From Paenibacillus sp. SYP-B4298 (GTDB lineage: Bacteria; Bacillota; Bacilli; Paenibacillales; Paenibacillaceae): a DNA stretch of 64,000 bases. The position numbers and the translations under genes were made by a program. Under the pieces are notes generated by a model, which did not search any database, had not been told where the DNA came from, and worked only from the letters and a program-made list of their open reading frames with translations. The stretch spans positions 6,180,501-6,244,500 of the forward strand of contig NZ_CP115484.1 in the NCBI RefSeq assembly GCF_027627475.1. The letters run 5' to 3'. Positions 17,671-26,739 of the stretch are shown here, piece by piece (positions within the stretch are counted from its first letter, which is position 1; each line of letters begins with the position of its first letter).

Positions 17671-18963
17671 ATGTTTTATTTGGCGATACTCATTTTTCTA
17701 TTGACCTTACTTTTTGTTATTTGGCAACCGAAGGGATTAAACATCGGCTGGAGCGCTTCAGGCGGAGCTGTTCTTGCCCTGCTGCTAGGCGTTGTAAGCT
17801 TTGGAGATGTAAGAGATGTAACCCTTATTGTTTGGAATGCGACACTGGCATTCGTGGCGATCATTCTAATCTCCCTTATTCTTGATGAGATCGGATTTTT
17901 TGAATGGGCTGCACTGCATATGGCACGGATTGCCCGCGGGAATGGAACAATGATGTTTATTCTCGTGATTCTGCTTGGCGCGGCGGTTGCGGCTTTTTTT
18001 GCAAATGATGGTGCAGCTCTGATTCTAACTCCAATTGTCTTAGCCATGGTTAGAGCTTTGAAGTTCGATGATCGTATGATCCTTCCTTTTATTATGGCCA
18101 GTGGCTTTATTGCAGACACGACTTCGTTGCCGCTCGTCGTTAGCAATTTGGTCAATATTGTATCTGCTGATTTTTTCGGAATTGGATTTGTAGAATATGC
18201 GAGCCGGATGATCGTGCCTAACGTTTTTGCGCTCTGTGCGAGCATTGCCGTTCTGTACCTCTTTTTCCGAAAGAGCATCCCTAGGCATTATGATACGGCC
18301 AGCTTGAAGCAGCCAAAGGAAGCCATTAAAGATCAACGAATGTTCCGCGCTTCATGGATCATTTTAGCGATTCTACTGGCTGCCTATATGCTCAGTGAGT
18401 TTATTCATCTGCCGGTTTCCGTCATCGCGGGTATAGCAGCTATTGCTTTCATTGGCATTGCCCGACAAAGCCCAGCAGTTGAAACAAAGCGATTAATTAA
18501 AGAAGCCCCTTGGGCAGTTGTTGTCTTTTCCATCGGCATGTATGTCGTAGTATACGGCTTGCGTAATGTGGGGCTAACGGATGCCTTAAGTGAGGTCATC
18601 CAGTCGGTGGCCGATCAAGGACTGTATGTGGCAACGCTTGGCATGGGGGTGATCGCCGCATTATTGTCATCGGTGATGAACAATATGCCGACTGTGATGA
18701 TTAATGCATTGGCTATCCAGGAAACGCAAACCGAGGGCATTTTGCGTGAGGCGCTCATTTATGCAAACGTGATTGGATCGGACCTGGGGCCCAAAATTAC
18801 ACCCATCGGTTCACTTGCCACGCTGCTCTGGCTGCATGTGCTGGCGCGCAAAGGCGTGAAAATTTCGTGGGGCTATTATTTTAAGATTGGAATCGTGCTG
18901 ACAATTCCGACTTTGATTATTACATTAACCGGTCTATCTATATGGCTCTGGTTAATATCCTAA
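17671..18963 (+). CDS. arsB: Arsenite efflux membrane protein ArsB
   Basis: This 430-residue membrane protein of the ArsB/NhaD family has about twelve hydrophobic segments and exports arsenite or antimonite from the cytosol. Typical pieces are [41 protein letters not shown] and [19 protein letters not shown] prefer the ATG at 17671, seven bases after GGGAGG, to the ATG at 17665, which is too close. No arsA ATPase gene is nearby, so it should work as a secondary transporter driven by the membrane potential. Confidence 0.93.
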   Translation: MFYLAILIFLLTLLFVIWQPKGLNIGWSASGGAVLALLLGVVSFGDVRDVTLIVWNATLAFVAIILISLILDEIGFFEWAALHMARIARGNGTMMFILVILLGAAVAAFFANDGAALILTPIVLAMVRALKFDDRMILPFIMASGFIADTTSLPLVVSNLVNIVSADFFGIGFVEYASRMIVPNVFALCASIAVLYLFFRKSIPRHYDTASLKQPKEAIKDQRMFRASWIILAILLAAYMLSEFIHLPVSVIAGIAAIAFIGIARQSPAVETKRLIKEAPWAVVVFSIGMYVVVYGLRNVGLTDALSEVIQSVADQGLYVATLGMGVIAALLSSVMNNMPTVMINALAIQETQTEGILREALIYANVIGSDLGPKITPIGSLATLLWLHVLARKGVKISWGYYFKIGIVLTIPTLIITLTGLSIWLWLIS

Positions 18964-18987
18964 TCCAATACGAAAAGAGGAGCCTTT

Positions 18988-19410
18988 ATGAACAAACCGC
19001 TCATTTATTTTTTGTGTACCGGAAATTCGTGCAGAAGTCAAATCGCGGACGGATTTTTGCGGTCGTTAGGCGCCGAGAAGTATGAAGTGAAAAGCGCGGG
19101 GCTGGAGGCTCACGGCTTGAATCCAAGAGCTGTTCAGGTCATGCAGGAAGCAGGCGTGGACATTAGCGGCCATTCCTCCGATGTCATTGACCCGGAGGTG
19201 CTGAATCGTGCTCATTACGTAATCACCCTGTGTGGTCATGCTGACGAGCATTGTCCTGTGATTTCCAACAAAAACGTCATCAAATGGCACTGGGGCTTCG
19301 ATGACCCTGCCAAAGCAACGGGAACGGATGAAGAAATTTTGAATCAGTTCCGCAGTGTCCGTGACTCCATTAGAAAGCGTGTTGAACAGTTTGTTAAAGA
19401 AGGAAAATAA
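18988..19410 (+). CDS. arsC: Arsenate reductase ArsC, thioredoxin-coupled type
   Basis: The 140-residue protein is of the low-molecular-weight-phosphatase class used by Gram-positive bacteria. The P-loop CTGNSCRS contains nucleophile Cys10 and Arg16. Cys82 and Cys89 in [10 protein letters not shown] form the disulfide relay passed to thioredoxin. It reduces As(V) to As(III) for export by ArsB. It follows arsB by 24 bases, with GAGGAG before the ATG, and is intact, unlike the fragment at 17.2 kb. Confidence 0.95.
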   Translation: MNKPLIYFLCTGNSCRSQIADGFLRSLGAEKYEVKSAGLEAHGLNPRAVQVMQEAGVDISGHSSDVIDPEVLNRAHYVITLCGHADEHCPVISNKNVIKWHWGFDDPAKATGTDEEILNQFRSVRDSIRKRVEQFVKEGK

Positions 19411-19476
19411 AGGGGATAACAGGCTTAAATGAATGCATATCGCATTAAGGTATAGTGATTTGAAAGGAGTACAACC

Positions 19477-19920
19477 ATGTCTTCAGAAAAAAACTACCAT
19501 GCATTGATTCCTGATAAAATTTTTATGGGTGCAGCAACTGATGTAGAATCCATGGTGAAAAATGAAGGTATTGAAGTGATTGTGGATTTGAGAGGCGAAG
19601 CGACGGAGTGTGCTTATCCAGCGGCCCATTCGAAATGGATTCAAATTTCGTTAGCAGATAATGCTAGCGGGCCACAAGAAAAAGCCTTTGAGCAAGCAAT
19701 CCAGGCCGTCACCGAAGCTTTCCGCCAAAATAAGAAAGTGGCTTTTCATTGTGGCGGAGGGAAAGGGAGAACGGGTACAGTAGCTGTAGGCACTTTACTT
19801 ACGCTAGGGTTGAGTAAAACGATTGACGAAGCGGTGGCCGAAGCAAGGAGCATTCGCCAAGTTATAGATATTAAGCCATCGCAAAGAGAATCTCTGCAAA
19901 CATTATATCCTGATCAATAA
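19477..19920 (+). CDS. Tyrosine/dual-specificity phosphatase-like protein in the ars island
   Basis: This 147-residue protein has the CX5R signature HCGGGKGRTG with nucleophile Cys92 and Arg98, and VDLRGEATEC near residue 40 as in cysteine-based phosphatases. A phosphotyrosine, phosphoinositide or other phosphoester substrate is possible; nothing in the sequence decides. Its position after arsC, its own ribosome site (GAAAGGAG) and the terminator right after it indicate that it is the last gene of the ars transcript. A direct role in arsenic handling is unproven. Confidence 0.8.
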   Translation: MSSEKNYHALIPDKIFMGAATDVESMVKNEGIEVIVDLRGEATECAYPAAHSKWIQISLADNASGPQEKAFEQAIQAVTEAFRQNKKVAFHCGGGKGRTGTVAVGTLLTLGLSKTIDEAVAEARSIRQVIDIKPSQRESLQTLYPDQ

Positions 19921-19932
19921 GCAAGAAAGACG

Positions 19933-19954
19933 ACCACTCATTGGAGTGGTTTTT
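19933..19954 (+). terminator. Terminator of the ars operon
   Basis: ACCACTC and GAGTGGT form a seven-base-pair stem with a four-base loop, followed by TTTTT. Confidence 0.8.
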
Positions 19955-19965
19955 ATTCATAATGC

Positions 19966-19994
19966 TTGCATTTTGCAATTAATTGATGTATAAA
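19966..19994 (+). promoter_or_regulatory. Promoter with embedded MarR-type operator
   Basis: The -35 TTGCAT (19966–19971) and -10 TATAAA (19989–19994) are 17 bases apart. The 13-base dyad TTGCATTTTGCAA (19966–19978) covers the -35, so a bound repressor would block the polymerase. The same dyad recurs in inverse orientation at 20484–20496. Confidence 0.7.
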
Positions 19995-20016
19995 TTAACT
20001 ATGAGGTGAGGCCAGA

Positions 20017-20466
20017 GTGGAAGATACTCGTGAACTTTTTCAAATCATGACACGCCGTTTTGGGTTTCTGAATAAAAATTGTTGCTCTGCTGGCGGGCAT
20101 GATATTTCATTAGTGCAAAGCCATATACTTTACGAGATCGATCGTCAACATCAACCGTCGATTCAACAGGTTGCTGAGGCGTTGGGAACGGATATTACAA
20201 CCTTTAGCCGACAAATCCAATCGTTAATTAAACTGAATTTGGTAAAGAAATCGCCCGATCCAAATGACCGTAGGGTTTATTTGCTTTCGCTTACCATGGA
20301 AGGTAAGTTCGTGGCTACTATTATTGACCAACAAATGAATGCTTATTTAAATGAAGTGTTCTCCAACTTGAACGATTTTGAAAAAGAAACCGTTATTCGT
20401 TCCATTAAGCTTTTAAATGAAGCCATGTCGAAATCAAGCTCATGCTGTTCCACACCCATAGGGTGA
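20017..20466 (+). CDS. MarR-family regulator with paired terminal cysteines
   Basis: This 149-residue winged-helix protein has the MarR core, IQQVAEALGTDITTFSRQIQ followed by the wing KSPDPNDRRVYLLSLTMEGK. Two cysteine pairs stand out: Cys22–Cys23 in NKNCCSAGG and Cys143–Cys144 in SSSCCSTPIG. In this setting they could bind As(III), but that is inference. The start is a GTG at 20017 after GAGGTGAGG. A copy of the dyad found in its own promoter lies 17 bases after its stop codon, ahead of the monooxygenase gene, which suggests that it controls both itself and that gene. Confidence 0.85.
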   Translation: MEDTRELFQIMTRRFGFLNKNCCSAGGHDISLVQSHILYEIDRQHQPSIQQVAEALGTDITTFSRQIQSLIKLNLVKKSPDPNDRRVYLLSLTMEGKFVATIIDQQMNAYLNEVFSNLNDFEKETVIRSIKLLNEAMSKSSSCCSTPIG

Positions 20467-20483
20467 TTTTTTTTGAATAATAC

Positions 20484-20496
20484 TTGCAAAATGCAA
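20484..20496 (+). promoter_or_regulatory. Second copy of the MarR-type operator
   Basis: TTGCAAAATGCAA is the exact reverse complement of the dyad at 19966–19978. It lies 20 bases before the monooxygenase start. A possible -35 TTGAAT (20473–20478) and -10 AATAAT (20496–20501) flank it. Confidence 0.7.
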
Positions 20497-20516
20497 ATAA
20501 TGTGGAGGCGCTTAAT

Positions 20517-21587
20517 GTGAATGCAGAACTTGATACGATTGTCATTGGAGGGGGGCAAGCGGGGCTTGCTTCCGGTTATCATCTACAGAAGAAAGGACTT
20601 CGATTCCTGATTATGGAGGCGAGTGATGAGGTCGGCGGTTCGTGGCCGCTTTATTATGATAGCCTCAAACTATTCTCACCAGCACGCTTCTCATCCTTGC
20701 CGCATTTGAAATTTCCGGGTGATCCGAACGGTTATCCAAGGCGAGATGAAGTTATTCAGTACTTAAAATATTACCAGGAAAAATTCCAATTGCCGGTTAG
20801 AATCAATCAACGCGTGACATTGGTCGAAAAGGATGGAGACGGGTTTATGGTCCGAACGATGGCAGGGGATACGTTTCGGTCAAAGACCATTATTAATGCG
20901 ACTGGCTCATTTCACACTCCCTATACGCCAGCGATACCCGGGCAGGAGTCGTTTCAAGGCCATATCCTTCATTCCTCTGAATATCGAAATTCAGAGCCAT
21001 TTATCAATCAGCGTGTGCTGGTTGTAGGTCGTGGGAATTCTGCCGTTCAGATTGGCGTCGAACTGGCCGAAGTCAGCCATACATCTTTAGCCGTATTGCG
21101 ACCAGTTCAATTTATGAAATCGATGCTGTTAGGGCAGGACTTGCATTTTTGGGTGAAAACGATTGGATTTGACTCGTTTCCATTTTGGCGATTCGGGAAA
21201 ACTGCACCAAGTTCAGGTTCAGTAATTGATTCGGGCGGGTACAAAGAGAAGGTATTGGCAGGGAAACCGGATCAACAACCGATGTTTACATCCTTTTATG
21301 ATGAGGGGGTCTTTTGGGCGAACGGGACAAAGGAAGCGGTGGATACGGTAATCTTTGCAACAGGGTACCGGCCTTGCCTTCCCTATCTTCAAGCGATTGG
21401 CGCTCTGAACACGGAAGGAAGGCCGGTACATCAAGCAGGTATAAGCCTTGTTCCGGGACTATATTATGTTGGGCTGGAAGGACAGCGGTCTTTTGCTTCT
21501 GCGACATTAAGGGGGGTGGGGACGGACGCGCAGTTTGTCGTAAAAAAGCTTCTACACCATCTTAAAATAAGGAGTGTTCATTCATGA
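20517..21587 (+). CDS. FAD/NAD(P)H-dependent monooxygenase, ArsO-like
   Basis: The 356-residue flavoprotein has an N-terminal FAD motif TIVIGGGQAGLASGYHL, an NADPH-binding motif VLVVGRGNSAVQIGVELAE (about residues 168–186) and the late ATGYRP motif. The layout is that of single-chain flavin monooxygenases and of the ArsO proteins found in some ars operons. The substrate is unknown; an organoarsenical or sulfur compound is possible. The start is a GTG at 20517 with TGGAGG eight bases upstream; the upstream TTG lies within the operator. Its stop overlaps the ATG of a short broken frame (ATGA). Confidence 0.8.
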   Translation: MNAELDTIVIGGGQAGLASGYHLQKKGLRFLIMEASDEVGGSWPLYYDSLKLFSPARFSSLPHLKFPGDPNGYPRRDEVIQYLKYYQEKFQLPVRINQRVTLVEKDGDGFMVRTMAGDTFRSKTIINATGSFHTPYTPAIPGQESFQGHILHSSEYRNSEPFINQRVLVVGRGNSAVQIGVELAEVSHTSLAVLRPVQFMKSMLLGQDLHFWVKTIGFDSFPFWRFGKTAPSSGSVIDSGGYKEKVLAGKPDQQPMFTSFYDEGVFWANGTKEAVDTVIFATGYRPCLPYLQAIGALNTEGRPVHQAGISLVPGLYYVGLEGQRSFASATLRGVGTDAQFVVKKLLHHLKIRSVHS

Positions 21588-21738
21588 ATCAAGTTAATCA
21601 TGATCAAATTACACTGATCATAGCGCAGATCTTTCGGAATTTGTAGATAATCAAGTAAGGCATTTCTGTACAGCAATATTTAATCATTCCCGTTATATAT
21701 CTGATACTAACGTGGAACGATTGAGGAGACTTTGGTGA
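21584..21738 (+). pseudogene. Short frameshifted gene between the monooxygenase and membrane protein
   Basis: An ATG with AAGGAG upstream overlaps the monooxygenase stop and reads MNQVNHDQITLIIAQIFRNL before TAG. A second frame, open from 21613, reads about 40 residues (DHSADLSEFVDNQVRHFC and onward). Its TGA overlaps the ATG of the next gene (TGATG). Both ends thus keep translational coupling, which suggests one coding sequence broken by a frameshift. I do not recognise the family. Confidence 0.4.
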
Positions 21739-22166
21739 TGGATGAAAAAATGATTGGTGTGCTTATTAAAGCATGGGAGACATATCAAAATTTATCGAAG
21801 GGCTTCGGGGAAAATGCTTGGAAAATAAGAACGATGGGAATTGGTTTTTGGGCCGCAATTGTAGCCTATGGCTATAAACAAAATGAAGTAACAATGTACT
21901 ATCTGGCCGCATTAGTTGCTGTATTGTTCTTTATGTTGGAAGCAGGCACCCGAATTCTTCAACAAAAATACATCCAAAAATCTATTGAAATAGAGAAATC
22001 CATTAATGATTTCCTAACCGGTGATTTAGTGAAAATTCCTGGCGACGGTATATCCACAAATTTTTCTAACCCATCTTTAAAGGACTTTATCAGCCTACTA
22101 AAATTAAGAAGATGGATGTTTTGGTTGCCATATATAGTATTAATTGCAACCCCATTCTTTCTTTAG
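21738..22166 (+). CDS. Small membrane protein with three hydrophobic segments
   Basis: This 142-residue protein has hydrophobic stretches near residues 33–45 (MGIGFWAAIVAYGY), 52–70 (YYLAALVAVLFFMLEAG) and 127–141 (MFWLPYIVLIATPFF). A charged helical loop, QKYIQKSIEIEKSINDFLTG, joins the last two. I do not recognise the family; small membrane proteins of this build sometimes accompany defence effectors. The start is the ATG at 21738, nine bases after GAGGAG. It is the last gene before a terminator and is probably co-transcribed with the monooxygenase. Confidence 0.7.
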   Translation: MDEKMIGVLIKAWETYQNLSKGFGENAWKIRTMGIGFWAAIVAYGYKQNEVTMYYLAALVAVLFFMLEAGTRILQQKYIQKSIEIEKSINDFLTGDLVKIPGDGISTNFSNPSLKDFISLLKLRRWMFWLPYIVLIATPFFL

Positions 22167-22770
22167 TGATCACTCATTCCGACAGTCAAGTCATGTGGAG
22201 TGCTGTGTGTCTATCATACGAAGCTCAGGCACTGTTGGCGCTTGAGCTTTAATTTTTGGATTCTACAGCAATTACTTGGGACGATTGTGTAGCACGAGGT
22301 TAGGATGTCTCTATTTTAGTTCCAAGTCGCTCTTGTTCGACTATTCAAAAAGTTAAGTAAGAATCCGACTATTAATGAGTTTACAGAAGAATGTCTTGTT
22401 CCTTATTTGTAGGCTGTTTCATAATAAGCTCCAAAATGGTGACAACTTTATATTTGGCGAACTTGCTCATGAAAAAATGAATCCCAAATGAAACGGCTTA
22501 GAGGGACAAAGCTCCTCGCCTTACATTGAAAATTGAATATAAGTTCGCCCCGTACATTCCCCGTGTAGCCCCAAAAAGGAGAGCCACCTGTAAAAGGTAT
22601 GATCCAATTGTACGGTCTATCCTTTTTTATCTTAAGCTACTCAATCTAATACTAGTTTGATATAATTTACAATATTCGACAAAGTGGGGCGATGATTTGA
22701 CTACACGACAACAAGGGTTACATATTGTTGGTCGGACTGTCCTTGAAAATAAAACTGAAGGGGCTCTGTT
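22167..22770. other. Gap upstream of the helicase gene
   Basis: About 600 bases. It holds the terminator at 22221–22257 and an AAAAAGGA/TCCTTTTT inverted repeat near 22574–22626. A 29-codon frame, TTG 22697 to TGA 22786, runs into the helicase start in another frame. No complete gene is visible otherwise. Confidence 0.5.
22221..22257 (+). terminator. Terminator after the small membrane protein gene
   Basis: AAGCTCA pairs with TGAGCTT, followed by TAATTTTT. Confidence 0.65.
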
Positions 22771-25700
22771 ATGTCCGCTGAATTGAAGAGTGTGCTGCAA
22801 TATTATATCCGGTATGAGGACTACTCCAGGTTCCTGAATGCGTCTCTGGGCTCCGTAGATGGAGACCATCTGCCAGAGTCAGCTCTGGGTAATCTAAAAG
22901 CTATCACAAACATGTTGAACAAAAAACAAAAGCGTGCTCTTGTTCAGAAGTTAGAGAGCTATCCTGATATCAAAAAAGCTTCCCACGAGCTGCGCGGCAA
23001 ATGGGAACTGTGGATTGACAGGCTGCTGTCTCGGGATATGGGCGTTGAGGAATTTATTGCTCAGTTGCCGTTCCGGTATCCAGACAATCGTGACAATGGA
23101 AAGGAATATATCGAACAACTGCTTTCCCAGGAAGAATTTACGATTTGCTATCCATTGCTTATAAAGGATCTACATAATGCCAAGAAGCAACGTATCGTCA
23201 GGCCGGTGATTACATTTACCTGCACTTTAACCGACGATGCGCTGCAAGTCGTTTCTTTTGTTATGAACCGGGCAAGCCTGGAGATTCTGCTCGCACAAGC
23301 ATACCAATGTCCGGTTGAGGATGTGCGAATGATTGCTTCGGAAACGTACCAGCAGTTATGCACCAAAATCGATAGTATTACGTCTCCCCAACTACCACAC
23401 ATTATCGAACTGATCGACCAATGCCTGCGCGAGGGGGTGCAGGACTGGAAGCATGCAAGTCTGCTGGATATGAAAGAACATCGTGGTTGGTTAATGGCGA
23501 GGCGGTTATTCGTAACCAAAGAAATGTGGGATGAAGTGAAGGAGTCTATATTCCGCATGGAAATTGAGCGTCTGATGGCACGACATTCGGCTTCTCCGTC
23601 TACGCTCCTGAATCAGTATGTATTCGGCAATAAAAACGCGGTTGACTATTCGTCAGAACCAACAAAGACAGAGTATCATCTTGGAAGCTATACGGCCGAC
23701 TATCCGATAAATTTCAAACAGTGGAGAATTATGCAGTCTGCCCCTCATGCTGCTATACTTGCAGTGAATGGTCCCCCTGGTACCGGCAAGACGACGTTGA
23801 TTAAGGAAATCATCGCGGATTCCATGGTCAAGAAAGCTCGTTTGTTGACACAGGTGTGGGATGAGCCTTGGCAGCTTAAGGAGAAGGGTCAGATCCGGGC
23901 CTACTATCAATCTCCGCTCGCGGGGGAAAATCCTTACTCCATGGTGATTACGAGCACCAACAATAAAGCGGTGGACAATATTGGGATCGAATTAATGCAA
24001 GAGGTTCCCTTCTTAAATAAGGTCTTGGCTCTCGCTGACATTCATGGTAAAAAGGTTGAGGCTGAGGAAGACGAGGGTGAAGGATACGCATTTGCGAATG
24101 CTCTTGAAGAAGACAGTCCGATGACAACAGAGCATGAGGATAGAGGCCATCCAGCATCGGCGATGGATTCAAAGAAGGAAGGCGCCTTTTGCGCACGATT
24201 GGGAAATATGGCGAATATGACGGCTTTTATAGCGCAGAAGTTAGAGGTGACTATAAAAGGTTTGCAGCATGCTGAGGTTGCGGCTCTGCAAAATCTGGAT
24301 CTTCGCAATGAGTTTGTTGCTTCGTTGTCCCTTCTGGAGGAGATTCATCAAAGGATTAACGTGTTCCAGGAGCTACAGAGCTTACAAGGTCGATTACAAC
24401 AGTCGGAAGATATGCTGCTCGATTGCGATGCCGAGTTATCCACCATTATTAGCCATCTTTATACGATCGATCATGAGCTGCAGAATCTGATAGCGATCCG
24501 GACCGGGCTTGAGCAACGGTTGCACAACTTAATGCTTCTGCAAGAACGAGAGTCAGACCTGAAGAGTACGTTGTGCAGGGAAGAGCCGTTGACGTCAAGC
24601 TCTTATTATGATTTGGCGAACGCGCCTGTTATTGTTCGGTTGAGAAGAAAACTATTCGAGCAGGCGCTCGCTGTGAACGAACAGTATGTCATCAAGTATC
24701 GGGCGGAGATCGTGCACAATCTGAATAAAGTGGGGGAGTCGCAGCGGTGGTTCAAATCTTTTTACAGCGAGAATGGCAAAAGGTTAGATCAGTATGAGAG
24801 CGGCATACGCGCGATCTGGGAATCTTTCTTCCTTTGCTTTCCTGTTGCGACAACAACGCTGCACTCGTTCTCGGAGAAGCTATTGCAGCCCCTCCGTGGC
24901 TTGATTGACACATTGTTCGTGGATGAAGCAGGGCAAATCATGCCTCATTACCTCTGTGCTCCCTTGTACCGATCACGCAAGGCGGTTATCGTCGGCGACC
25001 CCGAGCAGCTTGAACCGGTGCGTCCGTTTACTCAAAACTTGATTGAAGAGAGCGATGTTCAGAAAGAGCTTCATGATCGCATTTGTGTGCTCAAGAATAG
25101 CGTTCAGGAGTATGCGGATCGCGGCAGTGAATTCTATGAGTTCATGGGCACAAAGAAGAAGGGGATCATTCTTACCGAGCATCGTCGTTGCGAGGCTAGC
25201 ATCATGCGTTTTTCCAATTTTCACGTCTATCATAACATGCTGGTACTGAAGCAAGAGGACAATTCGAACAAGCTTTTCGGGGCTAATATGGTGGCGTTAG
25301 ACATTCGCGGTGTAAAGGAGATGAGCTCTCATCACAATAATTCGGAGATTGCTGCCTGCAAAAAGGTGGTGGATCTGCTCGTTGGGAGATATGGAAATAA
25401 CGCGGTTCAGGATATCGGAATTATTACTCCGTTTTCATCCCAGGCGGAGCAACTCAAGAGAAGCATTGCAGGCGTTGATGTAGGAACGGTTCATACGTTT
25501 CAAGGGAAAGAGAAGCGGTTTATTCTCTTTAGCTCGGTCATTGATGGAGTGCACCTGAAGAGCAAAGGTCTTTCCTACGTCATAGGCAGTAAACCGAATT
25601 TACTCAATGTCGCCTTCTCCAGAGCAAAGGAACAATTCATCTGGGTAGGCAACATCGAGGCGGGTCTCGAGAGTGGGAATTATGTAGAAAAAGCCATCCA

Positions 25701-26343
25701 TATGATTCAAACCCATGGAGCCATATACAGTCTGTATAATGAGGACTATGAGAACCCCAAGTATGCAGATCATCGTCAAGAGGCGTATACGGTGTACGAG
25801 GATAAGCACGAGCTGAGTGGGGTAGACGACAGATTCATCGAGTCAATGAACGAGCTTCTCCATGCGAATGTGCTCCTGAATCCTAGAAAACACCATGCGT
25901 TGATGTTGAAGGCGATGGAATGGTGCCGAAGCTCGCTCGGCATTGTCTCGCCATGGGTGAACAGCAATGTCATGGACGAGACGTTCTTCTCATTGCTACG
26001 TATAGCGATGGAACGGGAAGTCGATGTCAAAGTACGTTTCGGTTACACGAATTCCAAGCTGACTCTTCAAGAGATCGACAAGATCGTCGATAGAGATAAT
26101 TACAGCTTTAAGAATAAGGAAGCCATTAAAGTCGCTCTGCAAAGGTTGTATGATGAGTTAGACACCAACCTAGTCTACATGCCGCCTCTTCATACCAAAG
26201 TGCTCTTGGTGGATGATAGCCTTCTATTTATTGGTTCGCACAACTGGCTATCTAATCCAGGCAAGCTCTTGAGAGAAGAAATCAGCTATTTGATTACCAA
26301 CAAGCAAACCATCGCGTATGTAAAAAAGAGGTTTGCGTTGTGA
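22771..26343 (+). CDS. Large SF1 (DNA2/NAM7-like) helicase with C-terminal PLD-type domain
   Basis: This 1190-residue protein combines three parts. Residues 1–320 are an unassigned, probably regulatory N-terminus. Residues 320–1000 form a superfamily-1 helicase of the AAA_11/AAA_12 type: Walker A GPPGTGKTT at 334, DEAGQ (Asp718–Glu719) followed by GDPEQLEPV, VHTFQGKEKR, and LNVAFSRAKEQF. A long helical insert (about 420–680) splits the motor. Residues 1050–1190 carry one HxK(x4)D motif, H1141–K1143–D1148, followed by FIGSHNWLSN as in phospholipase D-type nucleases. The fusion of motor and possible nuclease suggests DNA or RNA surveillance, perhaps phage defence. Start ATG 22771 has AAGGGG upstream. 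Confidence 0.85.
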   Translation: MSAELKSVLQYYIRYEDYSRFLNASLGSVDGDHLPESALGNLKAITNMLNKKQKRALVQKLESYPDIKKASHELRGKWELWIDRLLSRDMGVEEFIAQLPFRYPDNRDNGKEYIEQLLSQEEFTICYPLLIKDLHNAKKQRIVRPVITFTCTLTDDALQVVSFVMNRASLEILLAQAYQCPVEDVRMIASETYQQLCTKIDSITSPQLPHIIELIDQCLREGVQDWKHASLLDMKEHRGWLMARRLFVTKEMWDEVKESIFRMEIERLMARHSASPSTLLNQYVFGNKNAVDYSSEPTKTEYHLGSYTADYPINFKQWRIMQSAPHAAILAVNGPPGTGKTTLIKEIIADSMVKKARLLTQVWDEPWQLKEKGQIRAYYQSPLAGENPYSMVITSTNNKAVDNIGIELMQEVPFLNKVLALADIHGKKVEAEEDEGEGYAFANALEEDSPMTTEHEDRGHPASAMDSKKEGAFCARLGNMANMTAFIAQKLEVTIKGLQHAEVAALQNLDLRNEFVASLSLLEEIHQRINVFQELQSLQGRLQQSEDMLLDCDAELSTIISHLYTIDHELQNLIAIRTGLEQRLHNLMLLQERESDLKSTLCREEPLTSSSYYDLANAPVIVRLRRKLFEQALAVNEQYVIKYRAEIVHNLNKVGESQRWFKSFYSENGKRLDQYESGIRAIWESFFLCFPVATTTLHSFSEKLLQPLRGLIDTLFVDEAGQIMPHYLCAPLYRSRKAVIVGDPEQLEPVRPFTQNLIEESDVQKELHDRICVLKNSVQEYADRGSEFYEFMGTKKKGIILTEHRRCEASIMRFSNFHVYHNMLVLKQEDNSNKLFGANMVALDIRGVKEMSSHHNNSEIAACKKVVDLLVGRYGNNAVQDIGIITPFSSQAEQLKRSIAGVDVGTVHTFQGKEKRFILFSSVIDGVHLKSKGLSYVIGSKPNLLNVAFSRAKEQFIWVGNIEAGLESGNYVEKAIHMIQTHGAIYSLYNEDYENPKYADHRQEAYTVYEDKHELSGVDDRFIESMNELLHANVLLNPRKHHALMLKAMEWCRSSLGIVSPWVNSNVMDETFFSLLRIAMEREVDVKVRFGYTNSKLTLQEIDKIVDRDNYSFKNKEAIKVALQRLYDELDTNLVYMPPLHTKVLLVDDSLLFIGSHNWLSNPGKLLREEISYLITNKQTIAYVKKRFAL

Positions 26344-26386
26344 TACGCAGCGTCATCTGGACAGGAACTGCTATCGCGCTTTTGAA

Positions 26387-26430
26387 GAAAATAATCCGCA
26401 CCTTGGCGCTAAGCTGGGCGGATTATTTTC
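26387..26430. terminator. Bidirectional terminator between helicase and XRE regulator
   Basis: GAAAATAATCCGC (26387–26399) pairs perfectly with GCGGATTATTTTC (26418–26430). A/T runs at both ends of the stem suit both convergent genes. Confidence 0.8.
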
Positions 26431-26442
26431 GTATAATCTATT

Positions 26443-26691
26443 CTAGCTTCGCTCCCCCAACAACTCTCCCACAGAAATCTCCAATGCTCGCGCGATGACG
26501 AGCACTTCATAATCCTGCACGAGCCGATGCTGGCCCTCCAGACGGGACAGACTGGTGGGACTGATATCCAGTCCCAGTGTCTGAAGCCGGGCGAGGAATT
26601 CTTTTTGCTTCATGCCCTTGGCTTTGCGGATGGTGGTCACTCGGTTACCAATGATGTTTTTGTCTCCAGGTGGTTCTGTGCGATGCTTCAT
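26443..26691 (-). CDS. XRE-family transcriptional regulator
   Basis: This 82-residue protein is essentially a single helix-turn-helix domain of the Cro/C1 type: GNRVTTIRKAKGMKQKEFLA, with recognition region LDISPTSLSRLEGQHR. It ends LEISVGELLGERS, as in phage and mobile-element repressors. GAGAGG lies before the ATG. The promoter region carries a 25-bp palindrome and a TACAAT -10 (complement of 26718–26723), so it very probably represses itself. Small genes of unknown role lie divergently at 26.9–27.4 kb. Confidence 0.9.
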   Translation of the reverse strand: MKHRTEPPGDKNIIGNRVTTIRKAKGMKQKEFLARLQTLGLDISPTSLSRLEGQHRLVQDYEVLVIARALEISVGELLGERS

Positions 26692-26739
26692 TACTGCACA
26701 CCTCTCATTTCATCCAAATTGTACGAAATGTAGGGGTTG

